From positions 1-64,000 of the forward strand of contig NZ_JAHESC010000019.1 of the NCBI RefSeq assembly GCF_018598185.1: DNA of 64,000 bases, written 5' to 3'. This stretch comes from Dawidia soli (lineage in GTDB: Bacteria; Bacteroidota; Bacteroidia; Cytophagales; Cyclobacteriaceae). A model generated the notes under the pieces. The model had not been told where the DNA came from, searched no databases, and worked only from the letters and a program-made list of their open reading frames with translations. Both the position numbers and the translations under genes were made by a program. Positions 44,358-54,936 of the stretch are shown here, one piece after another; position 1 is the first letter of the stretch, and each line of letters starts with the position of its first letter.

Positions 44358-47300
44358 TTAGTCCATGGTGATCTCCAGCGCCAAACCTCTGAGCTCGTGC
44401 ACCAACACGTTGAACGACTCAGGAATATTCGGTTTGCGCATGTTCTCGCCCTTCACAATCGCCTCGTACGCCTTCGCGCGGCCGATCACGTCGTCGGACT
44501 TGATGGTCAGGATCTCCTGCAGGATGTTCGAAGCACCGAAGGCCTCGATCGCCCATACCTCCATCTCTCCGAAACGCTGGCCACCGAACTGCGCCTTACC
44601 ACCCAGCGGTTGCTGCGTGATGAGCGAGTAAGGCCCGATGGAACGTGCGTGCATCTTATCGTCCACCAGGTGACCGAGTTTCAGCATGTACGCCACTCCT
44701 ACCGTTACCGGCTGGTCGAACTTGTCGCCCGTCAGACCGTCGTACAGATAGGTACGACCGTAAGGAGGCAGACCCGCTTCTTTCAGCTCGGCTTGTACTT
44801 CGTCCAGCGATGCACCGTCGAAGATCGGCGTCGCATACTTGCGGCCCAGCTTCAGACCGGCCCACGCCAGTACCGTTTCATAGATCTGACCCAGGTTCAT
44901 ACGCGACGGTACGCCCAGCGGGTTCAAACAGATGTCTACCGGTGTGCCATCTTCCAGGAACGGCATGTCTTCCTCGCGTACGATACGCGCCACAACACCC
45001 TTGTTACCGTGGCGACCCGCCATCTTATCACCTACCTTCAGCTTGCGCTTCTTGGCAATGTATACTTTCGCCAGCTGTACGATACCCGTCGGCAGCTCGT
45101 CACCAACCTCCAGCGTAAAGCGCTCGCGCTTGAATTCGCCGGCAAAGGTGTTGCGTTTGATGATATAGTACTTCACCGTCTGGCCGATCAGCTCGTTGGT
45201 GTGCTCCTCGCTCGTCCAGTTTTCCAGGCTTACGTCGGAGATCAGGTTCACTTCTTCCGGAACGTTGTAGTTGCTTTCGTCGCGGTAGATGTTCTTGTCG
45301 GGGAACAGGTTGTTCTCGATCACTTTCGCAGAGAACTTAACACCTTTGCTCACTAACTCATCACCGAACTTGTGCTTCACACCGTTGCTGGTCTTGCCGT
45401 TCAGCAGCGTCGACAGCTTCTTGATCATTTCCTCGCGGAGATCGGACAGCTGCTTGCTGTACTTGTTCTTCAGGGCATCCAGCTCCTTCTTCGACTTCGT
45501 GCGCACATCTTTGTCGCGCTTCGGACGGGAGAAGAGTTTCGTGTCGATAACCACACCTTTCAGTGACGGAGGTGCCTTCATCGAAGCATCTTTCACATCA
45601 CCGGCCTTATCACCGAAGATCGCACGGAGCAGTTTTTCTTCCGGCGTCGGGTCGGTCTCACCTTTCGGGGTGATCTTACCGATCAGGATGTCGCCTTCGC
45701 GAACTTCTGCACCCACGCGGATGATACCGTTCTCATCGAGGTTCTTCACCGCCTCCTCGCTCACGTTCGGGATCTCCGAAGTAAGCTCTTCTTCACCACG
45801 CTTCGTGTCGCGTACTTCCAGCTCGAATTCTTCGATGTGGATCGACGTATACACGTCGTCTTGTACCACTTTCTCCGAGATTACGATCGCATCCTCGAAG
45901 TTGTACCCCTGCCACGGCATGTATGCCACCAGCAGGTTGCGGCCGAGGGCAAGCTCGCCGTTCTGGGTAGCATACCCCTGGCACAGCGGCTGGCCTTTTA
46001 CCACCTTCTGGCCTTTGAACACCAGCGGGGTCAGGTTGATACAGGTATCCTGGTTGGTTCTTCTGAACTTGATCAGGTTGTACGTGCGAAATTCGTTGTC
46101 GAAGCTTACCAGGCGTTGCTCCTCGGTAATTTCGTATTTGATCGTGATCTTCTTCGCATCCACGAAGTCTACCACGCCATCGCCTTCTGCCAATACCAGC
46201 GCGCGTGAATCCAGGGCGACACGGCCTTCGAGACCGGTACCCACGATCGGCGCCTGCGGCCGCATGAGCGGTACCGCCTGGCGTTGCATGTTCGAGCCCA
46301 TGAGCGCACGGTTCGCATCGTCGTGCTCCAGGAAGGGGATCATCGATGCGGCCACCGACACGATCTGGTTCGGCGCAATGTCCATATACTTCAGATCCTT
46401 CGGCTCGATCACGGGGAAGTCACCCTCGAAACGCGCCTTCATCTTCTCGTCGATAAACTCACCGGTAGGCTTCAGTTTCATCTTGGCCTGCGCGATGTAG
46501 TTTGTATCTTCTTCCTCGGCTGTGAGGAACACAACCGGGTCTTTTACTTTCACTTTACCATCTTCCACGCGGCGGTACGGTGTCTCGATAAAGCCCATCT
46601 TGTTCACCTTGGCGTGAACGCAGAGAGACGAGATCAGACCGATGTTCGGACCTTCCGGCGTTTCGATCGTACACAGACGGCCGTAGTGCGTATAGTGCAC
46701 GTCCCGAACCTCGAAGCCTGCACGCTCGCGCGACAGACCACCGGGACCGAGGGCCGACATCCGACGCTTGTGCGTGATCTCGGCCAGCGGGTTGGTTTGG
46801 TCCATGAACTGCGACAGCTGGTTCGTGCCGAAGAACGAGTTGATCACCGACGACAGCGTACGCGCGTTGATCAGGTCCACCGGCTTGAAGTCTTCGTTGT
46901 CGCGTACGTTCATTCTTTCTTTGATCGTACGGGCCATACGCGCCAGACCTACACCGAACTGTGAATACAACTGCTCGCCTACTGTACGTACGCGACGGTT
47001 GCTCAAGTGGTCGATGTCGTCGATCAGCGCCTTGGAGTTGATCAGGCCGATCAGGTACTTCACGATCAGGATGATATCCTCTTTCGTCAGTACGCGCTGG
47101 TCGGAGCTGATGTCCAGGCCGAGTTTTTTGTTGATCCGGTAACGGCCGACTTCGCCCAGGTCATAACGCTTCTCGCTAAAGAACAAGCTGTTGATGATAT
47201 CACGGGCCGTTTGCTCGTCCGGAGCTTCGGTATTCCGCAGCTGGCGATAAATATACTCCACAGCCTCTTTCTCCGAGTTGGAAGTATCTTTTGCCAGCGT

Positions 47301-48230
47301 GTTGAAGATGATGTTGTAGTCGGCGATGTTGATATCGTCGCGGTGTAAAATAATGGATTTCACACCTGACTCTACGATGATGTCTACATCTTCCGCTTCG
47401 ATGCTGTGATCGCGCTCCAGCAACACTTCGTTACGGTCGATCGACACCACTTCACCGGTATCCTCGTCCACGAAGTCTTCCGTCCAGGTCTTCAGCACCC
47501 GGGCTGCCAGCTTGCGGCCGACAATTTTCTTGAGCGTGTTTTTGTTCGCCTCCACTTCTTCAGACAGGCCGAAGAGGTCGAGGATATCTTTATCCGAACC
47601 ATACCCGATCGCGCGGAGCAGGGTGGTTACGGGGAATTTTTTCTTCCGGTCGATGTAAGCGTACATCACCGCGTTCACGTCCGTCGCGAACTCGATCCAC
47701 GAGCCTTTGAACGGGATGATCCGGGCAGAGTACAGTTTGGTACCGTTGGTGTGCTTGCTCATCGCAAAAAATACACCGGGTGAACGGTGCAGCTGCGACA
47801 CAATTACACGCTCGGCGCCATTGATCACGAAGGATCCCTTCTCGGTCATGTACGGGATGTTGCCGAGGAACACTTCTTGCTCAATGGTCTCAAAATCTTC
47901 GTTATCCTCGTCGTTGCAGGTCAGGCGAAGCTTGGCCTTCAGGGGTACGGAGAATGTCAACCCGCGGTCGATGCACTCGTCAACCGAGTACTTCGGCGGA
48001 TCGATCGTATAGTCTACAAACTCCAGCACGAAGTTTTCACGCGAATCGCTGATCGGGAAATTTTCTGCAAAAACCTTATAAAGACCTTCATTCTGTCTTT
48101 TTTCGGCTGGCGTTTCAATCTGTAAGAAATCTTTGAAAGACTGGAGTTGAAGGTCCAGAAAATCGGGGTATTCGAGGATCTTCTCAATGCCTGAGAAGTC
48201 GATTCTACCGTTAATAGTCTTCTTTGCCAA
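44358..48230 (-). CDS. rpoB: RNA polymerase beta subunit
   Basis: The 1290-residue subunit is complete, from the N-terminal [18 protein letters not shown] to the C-terminal [15 protein letters not shown]. The rifampicin-binding region ([23 protein letters not shown], shown in part as [12 protein letters not shown]) has no recognised resistance substitution. It is preceded by a 163-base gap with a large nested hairpin after rplL. Confidence 0.99.
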   Translation of the reverse strand: MAKKTINGRIDFSGIEKILEYPDFLDLQLQSFKDFLQIETPAEKRQNEGLYKVFAENFPISDSRENFVLEFVDYTIDPPKYSVDECIDRGLTFSVPLKAKLRLTCNDEDNEDFETIEQEVFLGNIPYMTEKGSFVINGAERVIVSQLHRSPGVFFAMSKHTNGTKLYSARIIPFKGSWIEFATDVNAVMYAYIDRKKKFPVTTLLRAIGYGSDKDILDLFGLSEEVEANKNTLKKIVGRKLAARVLKTWTEDFVDEDTGEVVSIDRNEVLLERDHSIEAEDVDIIVESGVKSIILHRDDINIADYNIIFNTLAKDTSNSEKEAVEYIYRQLRNTEAPDEQTARDIINSLFFSEKRYDLGEVGRYRINKKLGLDISSDQRVLTKEDIILIVKYLIGLINSKALIDDIDHLSNRRVRTVGEQLYSQFGVGLARMARTIKERMNVRDNEDFKPVDLINARTLSSVINSFFGTNQLSQFMDQTNPLAEITHKRRMSALGPGGLSRERAGFEVRDVHYTHYGRLCTIETPEGPNIGLISSLCVHAKVNKMGFIETPYRRVEDGKVKVKDPVVFLTAEEEDTNYIAQAKMKLKPTGEFIDEKMKARFEGDFPVIEPKDLKYMDIAPNQIVSVAASMIPFLEHDDANRALMGSNMQRQAVPLMRPQAPIVGTGLEGRVALDSRALVLAEGDGVVDFVDAKKITIKYEITEEQRLVSFDNEFRTYNLIKFRRTNQDTCINLTPLVFKGQKVVKGQPLCQGYATQNGELALGRNLLVAYMPWQGYNFEDAIVISEKVVQDDVYTSIHIEEFELEVRDTKRGEEELTSEIPNVSEEAVKNLDENGIIRVGAEVREGDILIGKITPKGETDPTPEEKLLRAIFGDKAGDVKDASMKAPPSLKGVVIDTKLFSRPKRDKDVRTKSKKELDALKNKYSKQLSDLREEMIKKLSTLLNGKTSNGVKHKFGDELVSKGVKFSAKVIENNLFPDKNIYRDESNYNVPEEVNLISDVSLENWTSEEHTNELIGQTVKYYIIKRNTFAGEFKRERFTLEVGDELPTGIVQLAKVYIAKKRKLKVGDKMAGRHGNKGVVARIVREEDMPFLEDGTPVDICLNPLGVPSRMNLGQIYETVLAWAGLKLGRKYATPIFDGASLDEVQAELKEAGLPPYGRTYLYDGLTGDKFDQPVTVGVAYMLKLGHLVDDKMHARSIGPYSLITQQPLGGKAQFGGQRFGEMEVWAIEAFGASNILQEILTIKSDDVIGRAKAYEAIVKGENMRKPNIPESFNVLVHELRGLALEITMD

Positions 48231-48299
48231 GGTGTTTAACGTTTAAGTTCTTTGATCCCGGACGGAGAACAATAAGAAATAGTGAGTACAAACAGGAAT

Positions 48300-48353
48300 A
48301 GACCCTGTCCATCCCGACCCTGCTTTTACAGGGTCGGGAAAGACACAGGGTCT
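48300..48353 (-). promoter_or_regulatory. Nested hairpin between rplL and rpoB
   Basis: An outer 9-bp stem (agaccctgt/acagggtct) encloses a perfect 10-bp stem (cccgaccctg/cagggtcggg, 6-base loop). No T run follows on the transcribed strand. It occupies the position of the E. coli rplL-rpoB attenuator/RNase III site and probably lowers rpoBC expression relative to rplJL. Confidence 0.65.
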
Positions 48354-48393
48354 AACCGAAGCTTTCAGACGGTACTCTTCGTCTGCAGAAGAA

Positions 48394-48768
48394 TTACTTC
48401 AGCTCAACTTCGGCACCAGCCTCAACGAGTTGCTTCTTCAGGTTCTCAGCTTCGTCCTTCGGTAAGCCTTCTTTGATAGTCTTCGGAGCGCCGTCTACCA
48501 CGTCTTTAGCTTCTTTCAGGCCAAGACCTGTCAGGTCTTTCACCAGTTTCACGATTTGAAGCTTGTTAGCGCCAGGGGCTTTCAGGACCACGTCAAAGTT
48601 AGTCTTTTCAGCGGCAGCAGCAGCGCCACCAGCAGCAGGACCAGCAGCTACAACTGCAGCAGCAGCAGGCTCGATACCATAGGTATCTTTCAGGTATGCT
48701 GCCAGTTCGGTAACTTCTTTAACAGTGAGTTCAACGAGTTGATCTCCGAGTGCTTTAATATCAGCCAT
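48394..48768 (-). CDS. rplL: Ribosomal protein L7/L12
   Basis: The 124-residue stalk protein has the N-terminal dimerisation helices ([18 protein letters not shown]), an Ala/Gly-rich hinge (about 35-55) and the conserved C-terminal domain with [30 protein letters not shown] and [10 protein letters not shown]. It recruits translational GTPases. It follows rplJ by 36 bases. Confidence 0.98.
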   Translation of the reverse strand: MADIKALGDQLVELTVKEVTELAAYLKDTYGIEPAAAAVVAAGPAAGGAAAAAEKTNFDVVLKAPGANKLQIVKLVKDLTGLGLKEAKDVVDGAPKTIKEGLPKDEAENLKKQLVEAGAEVELK

Positions 48769-48804
48769 TTTTGTAAGTTTTAAGAATTCTAGGTAAGTAA
48801 TTAA

Positions 48805-49341
48805 TTATTTGTTTCCGCGTTCTTCCAGCGCTTTTACAAGGCCGGCCACGGTGTTCTTGCCGCCATTTTGAAGTGCAGAAACCAGGTTCTTGGCAGGTGC
48901 TTGCAGGGCTGCAATAACATCGCCAATAAGCTCGTTCTTCGACTTCAGCTCGGCCAGCGTAGTGAGGTTTTCATCTCCAACAAACAAGTCGGAGTTGATG
49001 GAAGCCGCTTTCAAAACAGGCTTGCCTTCCATTTTCTGACGAAACTCTTTAATGATCTTCGCAGGCAGGTTGCCGATCTCTTTGGAGAACATTACTCCTG
49101 AGAAACCCGCAAGCGCGCCGAACAAAGGTGAGTAGTCAGTGCCTTCTTGCTTCTCCAGCGCTTTGCGAATCAAGGTGTTCTTATACACTTTGTATTCGAT
49201 ACCGCTTTTGAAACACAGTCTTCTAAAATTATTGATCTGTGCTACGGTGAAACCACCTGCATCAGTAATATAGAAGTGGGCATTGTTGGCAAACTTCTCT
49301 GAAAGCTCTTCGATAATCTGTGCTTTTTCTTCTCTGGTCAT
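48805..49341 (-). CDS. rplJ: Ribosomal protein L10
   Basis: The 178-residue protein anchors L7/L12 dimers to the 50S subunit. Conserved elements are the N-terminal MTREEKAQIIEELSEKF, YKVYKNTLIRKALE and a C-terminal helical tail for L12 binding. Only 11 bases separate it from rplA, so there is no room for a long L10 autoregulatory leader in its usual place. Confidence 0.97.
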   Translation of the reverse strand: MTREEKAQIIEELSEKFANNAHFYITDAGGFTVAQINNFRRLCFKSGIEYKVYKNTLIRKALEKQEGTDYSPLFGALAGFSGVMFSKEIGNLPAKIIKEFRQKMEGKPVLKAASINSDLFVGDENLTTLAELKSKNELIGDVIAALQAPAKNLVSALQNGGKNTVAGLVKALEERGNK

Positions 49342-49352
49342 GTCGTTGATGC

Positions 49353-50051
49353 TTAAATGCCAGCAATAGAGTTTTTGTCAACCGTCAGACCCGGACTCAT
49401 GGTTGTCGAAATGGTGATGCTTTTGAAGTACTCACCTTTCGCAGAGGACGGTTTCAGTTTGGCAACAACATTGATCATTTCCACAGCATTGTCCCGGATT
49501 TTATCAGCCGAGAAGGAAGCTCTGCCAATGCCGACGTGAATGATACCTTGCTTATCAATTTTGAAGTCGATCTTACCCGCTTTTACTTCTTTCACGGCTT
49601 TACCGACTTCGAGCGTAACAGTTCCTGATTTAGGATTCGGCATGAGGCCTCTCGGACCGAGTACTTTACCCAGCTTACCAACCTTTGCCATAACAGTAGG
49701 TGTACAGATGATCACATCGATATCCGTCCAGCCACCTTCGATCTTCTGGATATAGTCATCCAGACCTACGTGATCCGCGCCGGCGTCTTTCGCATCCTGA
49801 ACTTTGTCAGGCGTGCAAAGCACCAATACACGAACATCTTTACCGATACCGTGGGGCAACGCCACCACGCCACGTACCATTTGATCAGACTTCTTCGGGT
49901 CTACACCCAAGCGAATATCCAGATCAACCGACGCGTCAAATTTTGTAAAGGTGATGTCCTTTAAAACCTTTGCTGCATCTTCGAGAGAGTATTCTTTCTC
50001 CCGGTCTACTTTAGCAAGGACTGCTTTTCTGTTTTTTGAAATTTTCGCCAT
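49353..50051 (-). CDS. rplA: Ribosomal protein L1
   Basis: The 232-residue protein forms the L1 stalk. Visible are [24 protein letters not shown] (in part), [33 protein letters not shown] (in part) and the C-terminal [13 protein letters not shown]. It follows rplK by eight bases, and L1 may repress the rplKA mRNA as in other bacteria. Confidence 0.98.
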   Translation of the reverse strand: MAKISKNRKAVLAKVDREKEYSLEDAAKVLKDITFTKFDASVDLDIRLGVDPKKSDQMVRGVVALPHGIGKDVRVLVLCTPDKVQDAKDAGADHVGLDDYIQKIEGGWTDIDVIICTPTVMAKVGKLGKVLGPRGLMPNPKSGTVTLEVGKAVKEVKAGKIDFKIDKQGIIHVGIGRASFSADKIRDNAVEMINVVAKLKPSSAKGEYFKSITISTTMSPGLTVDKNSIAGI

Positions 50052-50059
50052 TGCCTTAA

Positions 50060-50503
50060 TTATTTATCCCAAGGGGCAGTTCCTGATACCGTAATACCTA
50101 AGCTTCTTGCAGTACCTGCCACCATTTTCATGGCCGACTCAACCTTGAAGGCATTGAGGTCAGGCATTTTGGTTTCTGCGATGGCCTTCACCTGATCCCA
50201 GGTAATAGAGCCCACCTTGCTGCGATTCGGCTCAGCAGAGCCTTTTTGCTTCTTTGCGGCGTCCAAAATCAGGTTCGCTGCGGGGGGCGTCTTGATCACA
50301 AAATCAAACGACTTGTCGTTGTAGATGCTGATCAAAACGGGAAGCACTTGTCCGGGCTTGTCTTGCGTACGAGCATTGAATTGCTTACAAAAGTCCATGA
50401 TGTTCAGACCTTTGGAACCCAACGCAGGACCAATCGGAGGTGCCGGGTTTGCTGCCCCGCCCTTTACCTGTAATTTCAGATAACCAATAATCTCTTTTGC
50501 CAT
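50060..50503 (-). CDS. rplK: Ribosomal protein L11
   Basis: The 147-residue protein has the N-terminal proline-rich region [20 protein letters not shown] and the C-terminal rRNA-binding domain ([22 protein letters not shown], in part). It forms part of the GTPase-associated centre and is needed for RelA activation. It lies six bases after nusG. Confidence 0.98.
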   Translation of the reverse strand: MAKEIIGYLKLQVKGGAANPAPPIGPALGSKGLNIMDFCKQFNARTQDKPGQVLPVLISIYNDKSFDFVIKTPPAANLILDAAKKQKGSAEPNRSKVGSITWDQVKAIAETKMPDLNAFKVESAMKMVAGTARSLGITVSGTAPWDK

Positions 50504-50509
50504 GTTATC

Positions 50510-51067
50510 TTATTCTAGCTTTTCTACCTGCATGTAACTTAATTCCACCGGAGTGTTCCGGCCAAAAATCTTCACCATTACGTTGAGTTTCTTCTTGTCT
50601 TCAAAAATCTCCTCAACCGTTCCGGTAAACCCGCTGAATGGACCATCCATTACTTTCACGGACTCACCTTTGATAAATGGTGTCTCGAGTTTTTCATCGA
50701 GCTCGTCAATCTCTTCAACTTTACCGAGAATCCGGTTAACCTCTGATTGACGAAGAGATACTGGATCCTTGGAAGCCCCGGTGCCGTTGTTGCCGAGAAA
50801 ACCGATCACACCGGGAATTGTGTTCACCGCGTGATAAGCCTCCCCATTCGAGAGATCTGCTGAAACGAGTACGTAACCCGGAAAAAAGTTGCGCTCACGA
50901 ACACGCTTCTTTCCGTTTCTCATTTCATATACTTTTTCGGATGGGATCAGCACCTGGGGGATAAAATCCACCAGCTTGGAACGCTCGATCTCAGTCTCCA
51001 GGTAAGATTTAACCTTCTTTTCCTGGCCACTGACGACCCTGAGAACATACCATTTCAGCTCGCCCAT
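50510..51067 (-). CDS. nusG: Transcription antitermination factor NusG
   Basis: The 185-residue protein has an NGN domain (WYVLRVVSGQEKKVKSYLE, RERNFFPGYVLV, GVIGFLG) and a C-terminal KOW domain (FIKGESVKVMDGPFSGFTGTVEEI, in part). It binds RNA polymerase and couples it to Rho or the ribosome. It is encoded ten bases after secE in the standard order. Confidence 0.98.
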   Translation of the reverse strand: MGELKWYVLRVVSGQEKKVKSYLETEIERSKLVDFIPQVLIPSEKVYEMRNGKKRVRERNFFPGYVLVSADLSNGEAYHAVNTIPGVIGFLGNNGTGASKDPVSLRQSEVNRILGKVEEIDELDEKLETPFIKGESVKVMDGPFSGFTGTVEEIFEDKKKLNVMVKIFGRNTPVELSYMQVEKLE

Positions 51068-51077
51068 TGCCTTTTAA

Positions 51078-51272
51078 TTAAAATTCGCCTTTGTAATAGA
51101 TCTGAAGACCGGTCTTGAAAACCCAGTCGATCGCACCAATCACCAGTGCAAAAACTGTCGACGCCACCAGCACCAGGATGGCACTTCCCTGCAATTCGCT
51201 GTACTTTGACCAAGTCACTTTGTTCTTGATCTCGTCCCACGATTCTGCAAAATAGGTTTTTAACTTCTCCAT
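51078..51272 (-). CDS. secE: Preprotein translocase subunit SecE
   Basis: The 64-residue single-pass form has an amphipathic helix (KLKTYFAESWDEIKNKVTW) and one membrane helix (about 31-53). It clamps SecY in the SecYEG channel. Its short length is typical outside the gammaproteobacteria. It lies just downstream of tRNA-Trp. Confidence 0.96.
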   Translation of the reverse strand: MEKLKTYFAESWDEIKNKVTWSKYSELQGSAILVLVASTVFALVIGAIDWVFKTGLQIYYKGEF

Positions 51273-51300
51273 AGGGTTCTGGTTTTAACCTCGATTCTAG

Positions 51301-51373
51301 CACGGGTGGAGAGACTCGAACTCCCAGCCAATGGTTTTGGAGACCACTACTCTACCAATTGAGCTACACCCGT
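51301..51373 (-). tRNA. tRNA-Trp (CCA)
   Basis: The 73-base cloverleaf has acceptor arms ACGGGTG/CACCCGT, D arm beginning GCTC, anticodon CCA in the loop of a GTGGT/ACCAT stem, and T loop TTCGAGT. CCA is not encoded at the 3' end. The order tuf, tRNA-Trp, secE is common in Bacteroidota. Confidence 0.96.
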
Positions 51374-51392
51374 TTTTTGAGTTTACTCTACC

Positions 51393-51410
51393 TCCCGATA
51401 ACTATCGGGA
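51393..51410. repeat. Palindrome tcccgataactatcggga
   Basis: The perfect 8-bp arms lie upstream of tRNA-Trp, between two direct copies of tacacccgttt (51365-51375 and 51415-51425). The same palindrome type occurs as dispersed repeats in Bacteroidota genomes, from general knowledge. Confidence 0.6.
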
Positions 51411-51518
51411 TGAGTACACCCGTTTATTTAATTTCCCCCCTCCAACACCTTGAGACCCATGCCGATGTCACTCGGCCCAAAAAGGGACTGCAAAAATAGA
51501 AGAATTGCCAGGAAAATA

Positions 51519-51552
51519 AAAGCGTTCTTGAAAATTATTCCAAGAACGCTTT
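51519..51552 (-). terminator. Terminator after tuf
   Basis: A perfect 12-bp stem (aaagcgttcttg/caagaacgcttt, 10-base loop) is followed on the minus strand by a T-rich tract. It lies 19 bases after the tuf stop. Confidence 0.9.
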
Positions 51553-51571
51553 AATATTGATTATCAGTCGA

Positions 51572-52759
51572 TTAGTCGACGATGTCAGTTACCTGACCCG
51601 ATCCTACGGTACGGCCACCTTCACGGATAGCGAAACGCAGACCTTTTTCCATCGCAATCGCGTTGATCAGCTCAACTTCGATCGAGATGTTGTCGCCAGG
51701 CATAACCATTTCCACACCGGCAGGGAGTTTCACCTCACCTGTAACGTCCGTCGTACGGAAATAGAATTGAGGACGGTATTTGTTGAAGAACGGCGTGTGA
51801 CGGCCACCTTCTTCTTTCGACAGTACGTACACTTCAGCCTTGAACTTAGCGTGCGGCTTAACCGAACCAGGCTTACAGATAACCATACCACGACGGATTT
51901 GCTCTTTTTCAATACCGCGGAGGAGCAGACCTACGTTGTCACCGGCTTCACCTCTGTCGAGGATCTTACGGAACATTTCCACACCCGTGATAGTAGACTT
52001 CAGGTTTTCTGCACCCATACCGAGGATCTCAACAGCATCGCCAGTGTTAACAACACCGCGTTCGATACGACCGGTAGCAACGGTACCACGACCTGTGATC
52101 GAGAACACGTCTTCTACAGGCATCAGGAAGTCTTTGTCGATCAGACGAACCGGCAGCGGGATGTATTCGTCAACCGCTTTCATCAGTTCTTCTACTTTCT
52201 CAACCCACTTCGGCTCGCCGTTCAGCGCGCCAAGAGCAGATCCGCGGATCACCGGCATGGTGTCGCCAGGGAAGTTATAAGCAGACATCAGTTCGCGAAC
52301 TTCCATTTCTACGAGATCCAGCAGCTCAGCGTCGTCAACAAGGTCAACCTTGTTCATGAACACTACCAGCGCAGGTACACCTACCTGGCGGGCCAGCAGG
52401 ATGTGCTCGCGTGTTTGGGGCATCGGACCGTCAGTAGCAGCTACTACGAGGATCGCACCGTCCATCTGGGCAGCACCCGTAACCATGTTCTTCACATAGT
52501 CAGCGTGACCCGGACAGTCTACGTGCGCGTAGTGTCTGTTTTCAGTTGCGTATTCCACGTGCGAGGTATTGATAGTAATACCGCGCTCTTTTTCTTCCGG
52601 AGCGTTGTCGATAGAAGAGAAGTCACGCATAGAAGCAAGGCCTTTGTTTGCAAGTACTTTTGTAATTGCAGCTGTCAGCGTGGTTTTGCCGTGGTCAACG
52701 TGACCGATAGTACCCACGTTCACGTGGGGTTTCGAACGATCAAATGTTTCTTTAGCCAT
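51572..52759 (-). CDS. tuf: Elongation factor Tu
   Basis: The 395-residue GTPase delivers aminoacyl-tRNA to the ribosome. G motifs are [10 protein letters not shown] (19-28), DCPGHADY and NKVDL. The effector segment [13 protein letters not shown] and the C-terminal [16 protein letters not shown] are intact. It is preceded by tRNA-Thr, tRNA-Gly and tRNA-Tyr in the same orientation, the same set as in the E. coli tufB operon. Confidence 0.99.
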   Translation of the reverse strand: MAKETFDRSKPHVNVGTIGHVDHGKTTLTAAITKVLANKGLASMRDFSSIDNAPEEKERGITINTSHVEYATENRHYAHVDCPGHADYVKNMVTGAAQMDGAILVVAATDGPMPQTREHILLARQVGVPALVVFMNKVDLVDDAELLDLVEMEVRELMSAYNFPGDTMPVIRGSALGALNGEPKWVEKVEELMKAVDEYIPLPVRLIDKDFLMPVEDVFSITGRGTVATGRIERGVVNTGDAVEILGMGAENLKSTITGVEMFRKILDRGEAGDNVGLLLRGIEKEQIRRGMVICKPGSVKPHAKFKAEVYVLSKEEGGRHTPFFNKYRPQFYFRTTDVTGEVKLPAGVEMVMPGDNISIEVELINAIAMEKGLRFAIREGGRTVGSGQVTDIVD

Positions 52760-52909
52760 ATTTGAAAATCCCAGTTAAAGTTTTAAAGTAAATAGTGTTA
52801 GTTATTAAAGTTCTGTTCTATGTCAATTCGTTGATCGGCTATCGGTTAATTCAGTGATTCCGTAACAAATCAACTCATTAACGAATGAACAAATCAACAC
52901 TTTCCAGAG

Positions 52910-52981
<72 letters not shown>

Positions 52982-53054
52982 ATTACAGCCGTCACACGTT
53001 ATCCGTCAACTGCAAAAACTTGCAGCAAACGTCTAACGGACAACAGCTCCGAAG

Positions 53055-53127
53055 AGCGGGAGACGAGGCTCGAACCCGCGACCTATAGCTTGGAAGGCTA
53101 TCGCTCTACCAACTGAGCTACTCCCGC
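53055..53127 (-). tRNA. tRNA-Gly (TCC)
   Basis: The 73-base cloverleaf has acceptor GCGGGAG/CTCCCGC and anticodon stem ATAGC/GCTAT with loop CTTCCAA (anticodon TCC). It lies between tRNA-Thr and tRNA-Tyr. Confidence 0.96.
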
Positions 53128-53243
53128 TTGTACGCCGTAGCTTCAGCGAAGGCGTCCGTGCGTTTGAACGCCGTACACCGTGCTTTCGCAAAGGCTCGTT
53201 GAAGCGGGTATGCTTCCCGTTGACCTCGCCTGTTCTCGGCTTG
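53128..53243. repeat. Imperfect repeat in the spacer between tRNA-Gly and tRNA-Tyr
   Basis: Two related units begin acgccgta (53133-53140 area and about 53176) and continue to a gcgaaggc or gcaaaggc end. Each can fold as a small GC-rich hairpin. The spacer has no gene. Confidence 0.4.
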
Positions 53244-53326
53244 TGGGGGAAATAGGATTCGAACCTATGAAGTCGTAAGACAACAGATTTACAGTCTGTC
53301 CCAGTTGGCCGCTTTGGTATTCCCCC
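53244..53326 (-). tRNA. tRNA-Tyr (GTA)
   Basis: The 83-base class II tRNA has acceptor GGGGGAA/TTCCCCC, anticodon stem ACAGA/TCTGT with loop CTGTAAA (anticodon GTA), and a long variable arm. It is the first RNA of the tRNA-tuf transcription unit. Confidence 0.96.
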
Positions 53327-53398
53327 AATCTTTCAATAAAACGTAAGAACGATTCCTGTTTTTTTGCCCTTTTTAGAGGCCCTTCAAAAACAGGAGTG

Positions 53399-53427
53399 CA
53401 AAATTATACGCTTTTACACTTTTTCAA
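53399..53427 (-). promoter_or_regulatory. Likely promoter of the tRNA-Tyr/Gly/Thr-tuf unit
   Basis: The minus strand reads TTG (53427-53425), 18 bases, TAATTTTG (53406-53399). The spacing is one base shorter than the usual 19. It lies 73 bases upstream of tRNA-Tyr. Confidence 0.6.
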
Positions 53428-53494
53428 AACTTCTGTGAAAAATTTCCTCAAATCTTTAAGAATTTTTCTGCTCCATCCTGTCCTTTCCACACGT

Positions 53495-53803
53495 TTACAT
53501 GGCAACGATCTCCGTAATCACCCCCGCACCAAACTCTTTTTTGAACATGTCCAGCACCTGCGCCCGGTAGAGCGAAAAATCATGACGCATCGTCGGCGAA
53601 TCGAATTCTACAAACAACACCTTATTCCGAATGTACAGCTTCTTCGTGCGCCGCGCGATCGGCCGCCCCGCCACCCGCTCCCACGAGTCGATCAGGTTGG
53701 CCTCGTCAAACCGGGTCGTCAGCTGATACGAATTCAACATATTCCGGATGGCATCGCCTACCGATTGAATATCCTCCTTCCCGCTTTTGTACCGTTTCGA
53801 CAT
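53495..53803 (-). CDS. DUF721 (DciA-like) protein
   Basis: The start at 53803 gives MSKRYKSGKEDIQSVGDAIRNML and 102 residues, the usual form of the family. The longer frame adds an unrelated cysteine-containing extension. The domain has LIDSWERVAGRPIARRTKKLYIRNKVLFVEF (parts: LIDSWERVAGRPIARRT, LYIRNKVLFVEF). DUF721 proteins include DciA, the replicative helicase loader/operator in many bacteria. It lies 19 bases downstream of recF, which fits a replication/repair link. Short Bacteroidota members may differ in function from DciA. Confidence 0.85.
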   Translation of the reverse strand: MSKRYKSGKEDIQSVGDAIRNMLNSYQLTTRFDEANLIDSWERVAGRPIARRTKKLYIRNKVLFVEFDSPTMRHDFSLYRAQVLDMFKKEFGAGVITEIVAM

Positions 53804-53822
53804 GCCGCAAAGGTAAAAGAAG

Positions 53823-54917
53823 TTAGCGGATCTCGCCACGGTCTACCGTAAACACCCGCGCCGCCACGTCGATCGACTTCAGCAACGCCGCCGTGCGGTC
53901 CGGCCGTGCATCGGTAATAAACAACTGCCCCAGATCGCCCTTCACCAATTCCAGCAACCGCGCGATGCGATAGTCGTCCAGCTTGTCGAAAATATCATCC
54001 AATAATAATACTGGCTTAAATCCCTTGTGCAGCAGCATCACCTCGTATTGCGCCAGCTTCAGCGCGATCACAAATGACTTTTGTTGTCCCTGCGAGCCCA
54101 ATCGTTTCAAATCGCCGCCCCCCAGCGTAAACTGGTAATCGTCGCGATGTATACCCACGCTGGTGCGCTGCAGCGCCAGGTCTTTCTGCCGGTTCTTCAG
54201 CAGCCCGCTGGCCAGGTCCGTTTCGTGCAGCGTCGATACATACTGCAGGTCCGTCTCTTCCACCGCGTCGACAATGAACCGGTAAAACTTCTGGAACACC
54301 GGCAGGAACTCGGCGGCAAACGCCTCGCGGCGCGTGAAGATCACCTGCCCGGCCTGTATCAGCACGTGGTCGTATGACTCGAGCATGACCCAGTCGGCCG
54401 TGCCGCGCTCCTGGAACATGCGCAGCAGGCTGTTGCGCTGCTTCAGGGCCTGATTGTATTGTATGAGCGCCTCCAGGTAACGCTTATCTACTTGCGCGAT
54501 AATTCCATCAAAAAACTTACGCCGCTCCTCGCTGCTCTCCCGCACCAGGTCCACGTCGTCGGGCGCCAGTAAGATCACCGGGTACTTGCCGATGTGGTCG
54601 CTCAGCCTGGCATAGTCCTGCTGGTCTTCGCGAAAGACCTTTTTGGTGCCCACCTGCACGGCGCTGACCAGCTCGTGCTCGCGCCCCTCCTTGTCAAAAT
54701 AGCCCTTGACCATGAAGGCGCCCTGGCCGGCACGGATGCACTGCTGGTCGGACGAGGCAAAGGCGCTTTTGGTGAACGCGAGCGAATAAATGGCATCCAG
54801 CAGGTTTGTTTTGCCGCTGCCGTTCTTGCCCACAAAAACATTTACCGAGGGCGAAAAATCCAGGTTGCATTCCTCGTAATTCTTAAAATTCAGCACATGA
54901 AGTTTCGCAAGGTACAT
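53823..54917 (-). CDS. recF: DNA replication and repair protein RecF
   Basis: The frame is open far upstream on this strand, but the true start is the ATG at 54917, giving MYLAKLHVLNFKNYEE and a 364-residue protein. The Walker A motif is GKNGSGKT (30-37). The signature motif LGSQGQQKSFVIALKLAQ and the Walker B LLLDDIFDKLD are present. RecF binds gapped DNA and loads RecA with RecO and RecR. It is followed by a DUF721 gene and is divergent from pdhA. Confidence 0.96.
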   Translation of the reverse strand: MYLAKLHVLNFKNYEECNLDFSPSVNVFVGKNGSGKTNLLDAIYSLAFTKSAFASSDQQCIRAGQGAFMVKGYFDKEGREHELVSAVQVGTKKVFREDQQDYARLSDHIGKYPVILLAPDDVDLVRESSEERRKFFDGIIAQVDKRYLEALIQYNQALKQRNSLLRMFQERGTADWVMLESYDHVLIQAGQVIFTRREAFAAEFLPVFQKFYRFIVDAVEETDLQYVSTLHETDLASGLLKNRQKDLALQRTSVGIHRDDYQFTLGGGDLKRLGSQGQQKSFVIALKLAQYEVMLLHKGFKPVLLLDDIFDKLDDYRIARLLELVKGDLGQLFITDARPDRTAALLKSIDVAARVFTVDRGEIR

Positions 54918-54936
54918 CAGGAATTGCCGGGAAAGT

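Noticed and set aside
51557-52765. A 402-codon plus-strand frame opposite tuf
   Set aside because: It mirrors the whole tuf gene, and its translation has no motif.
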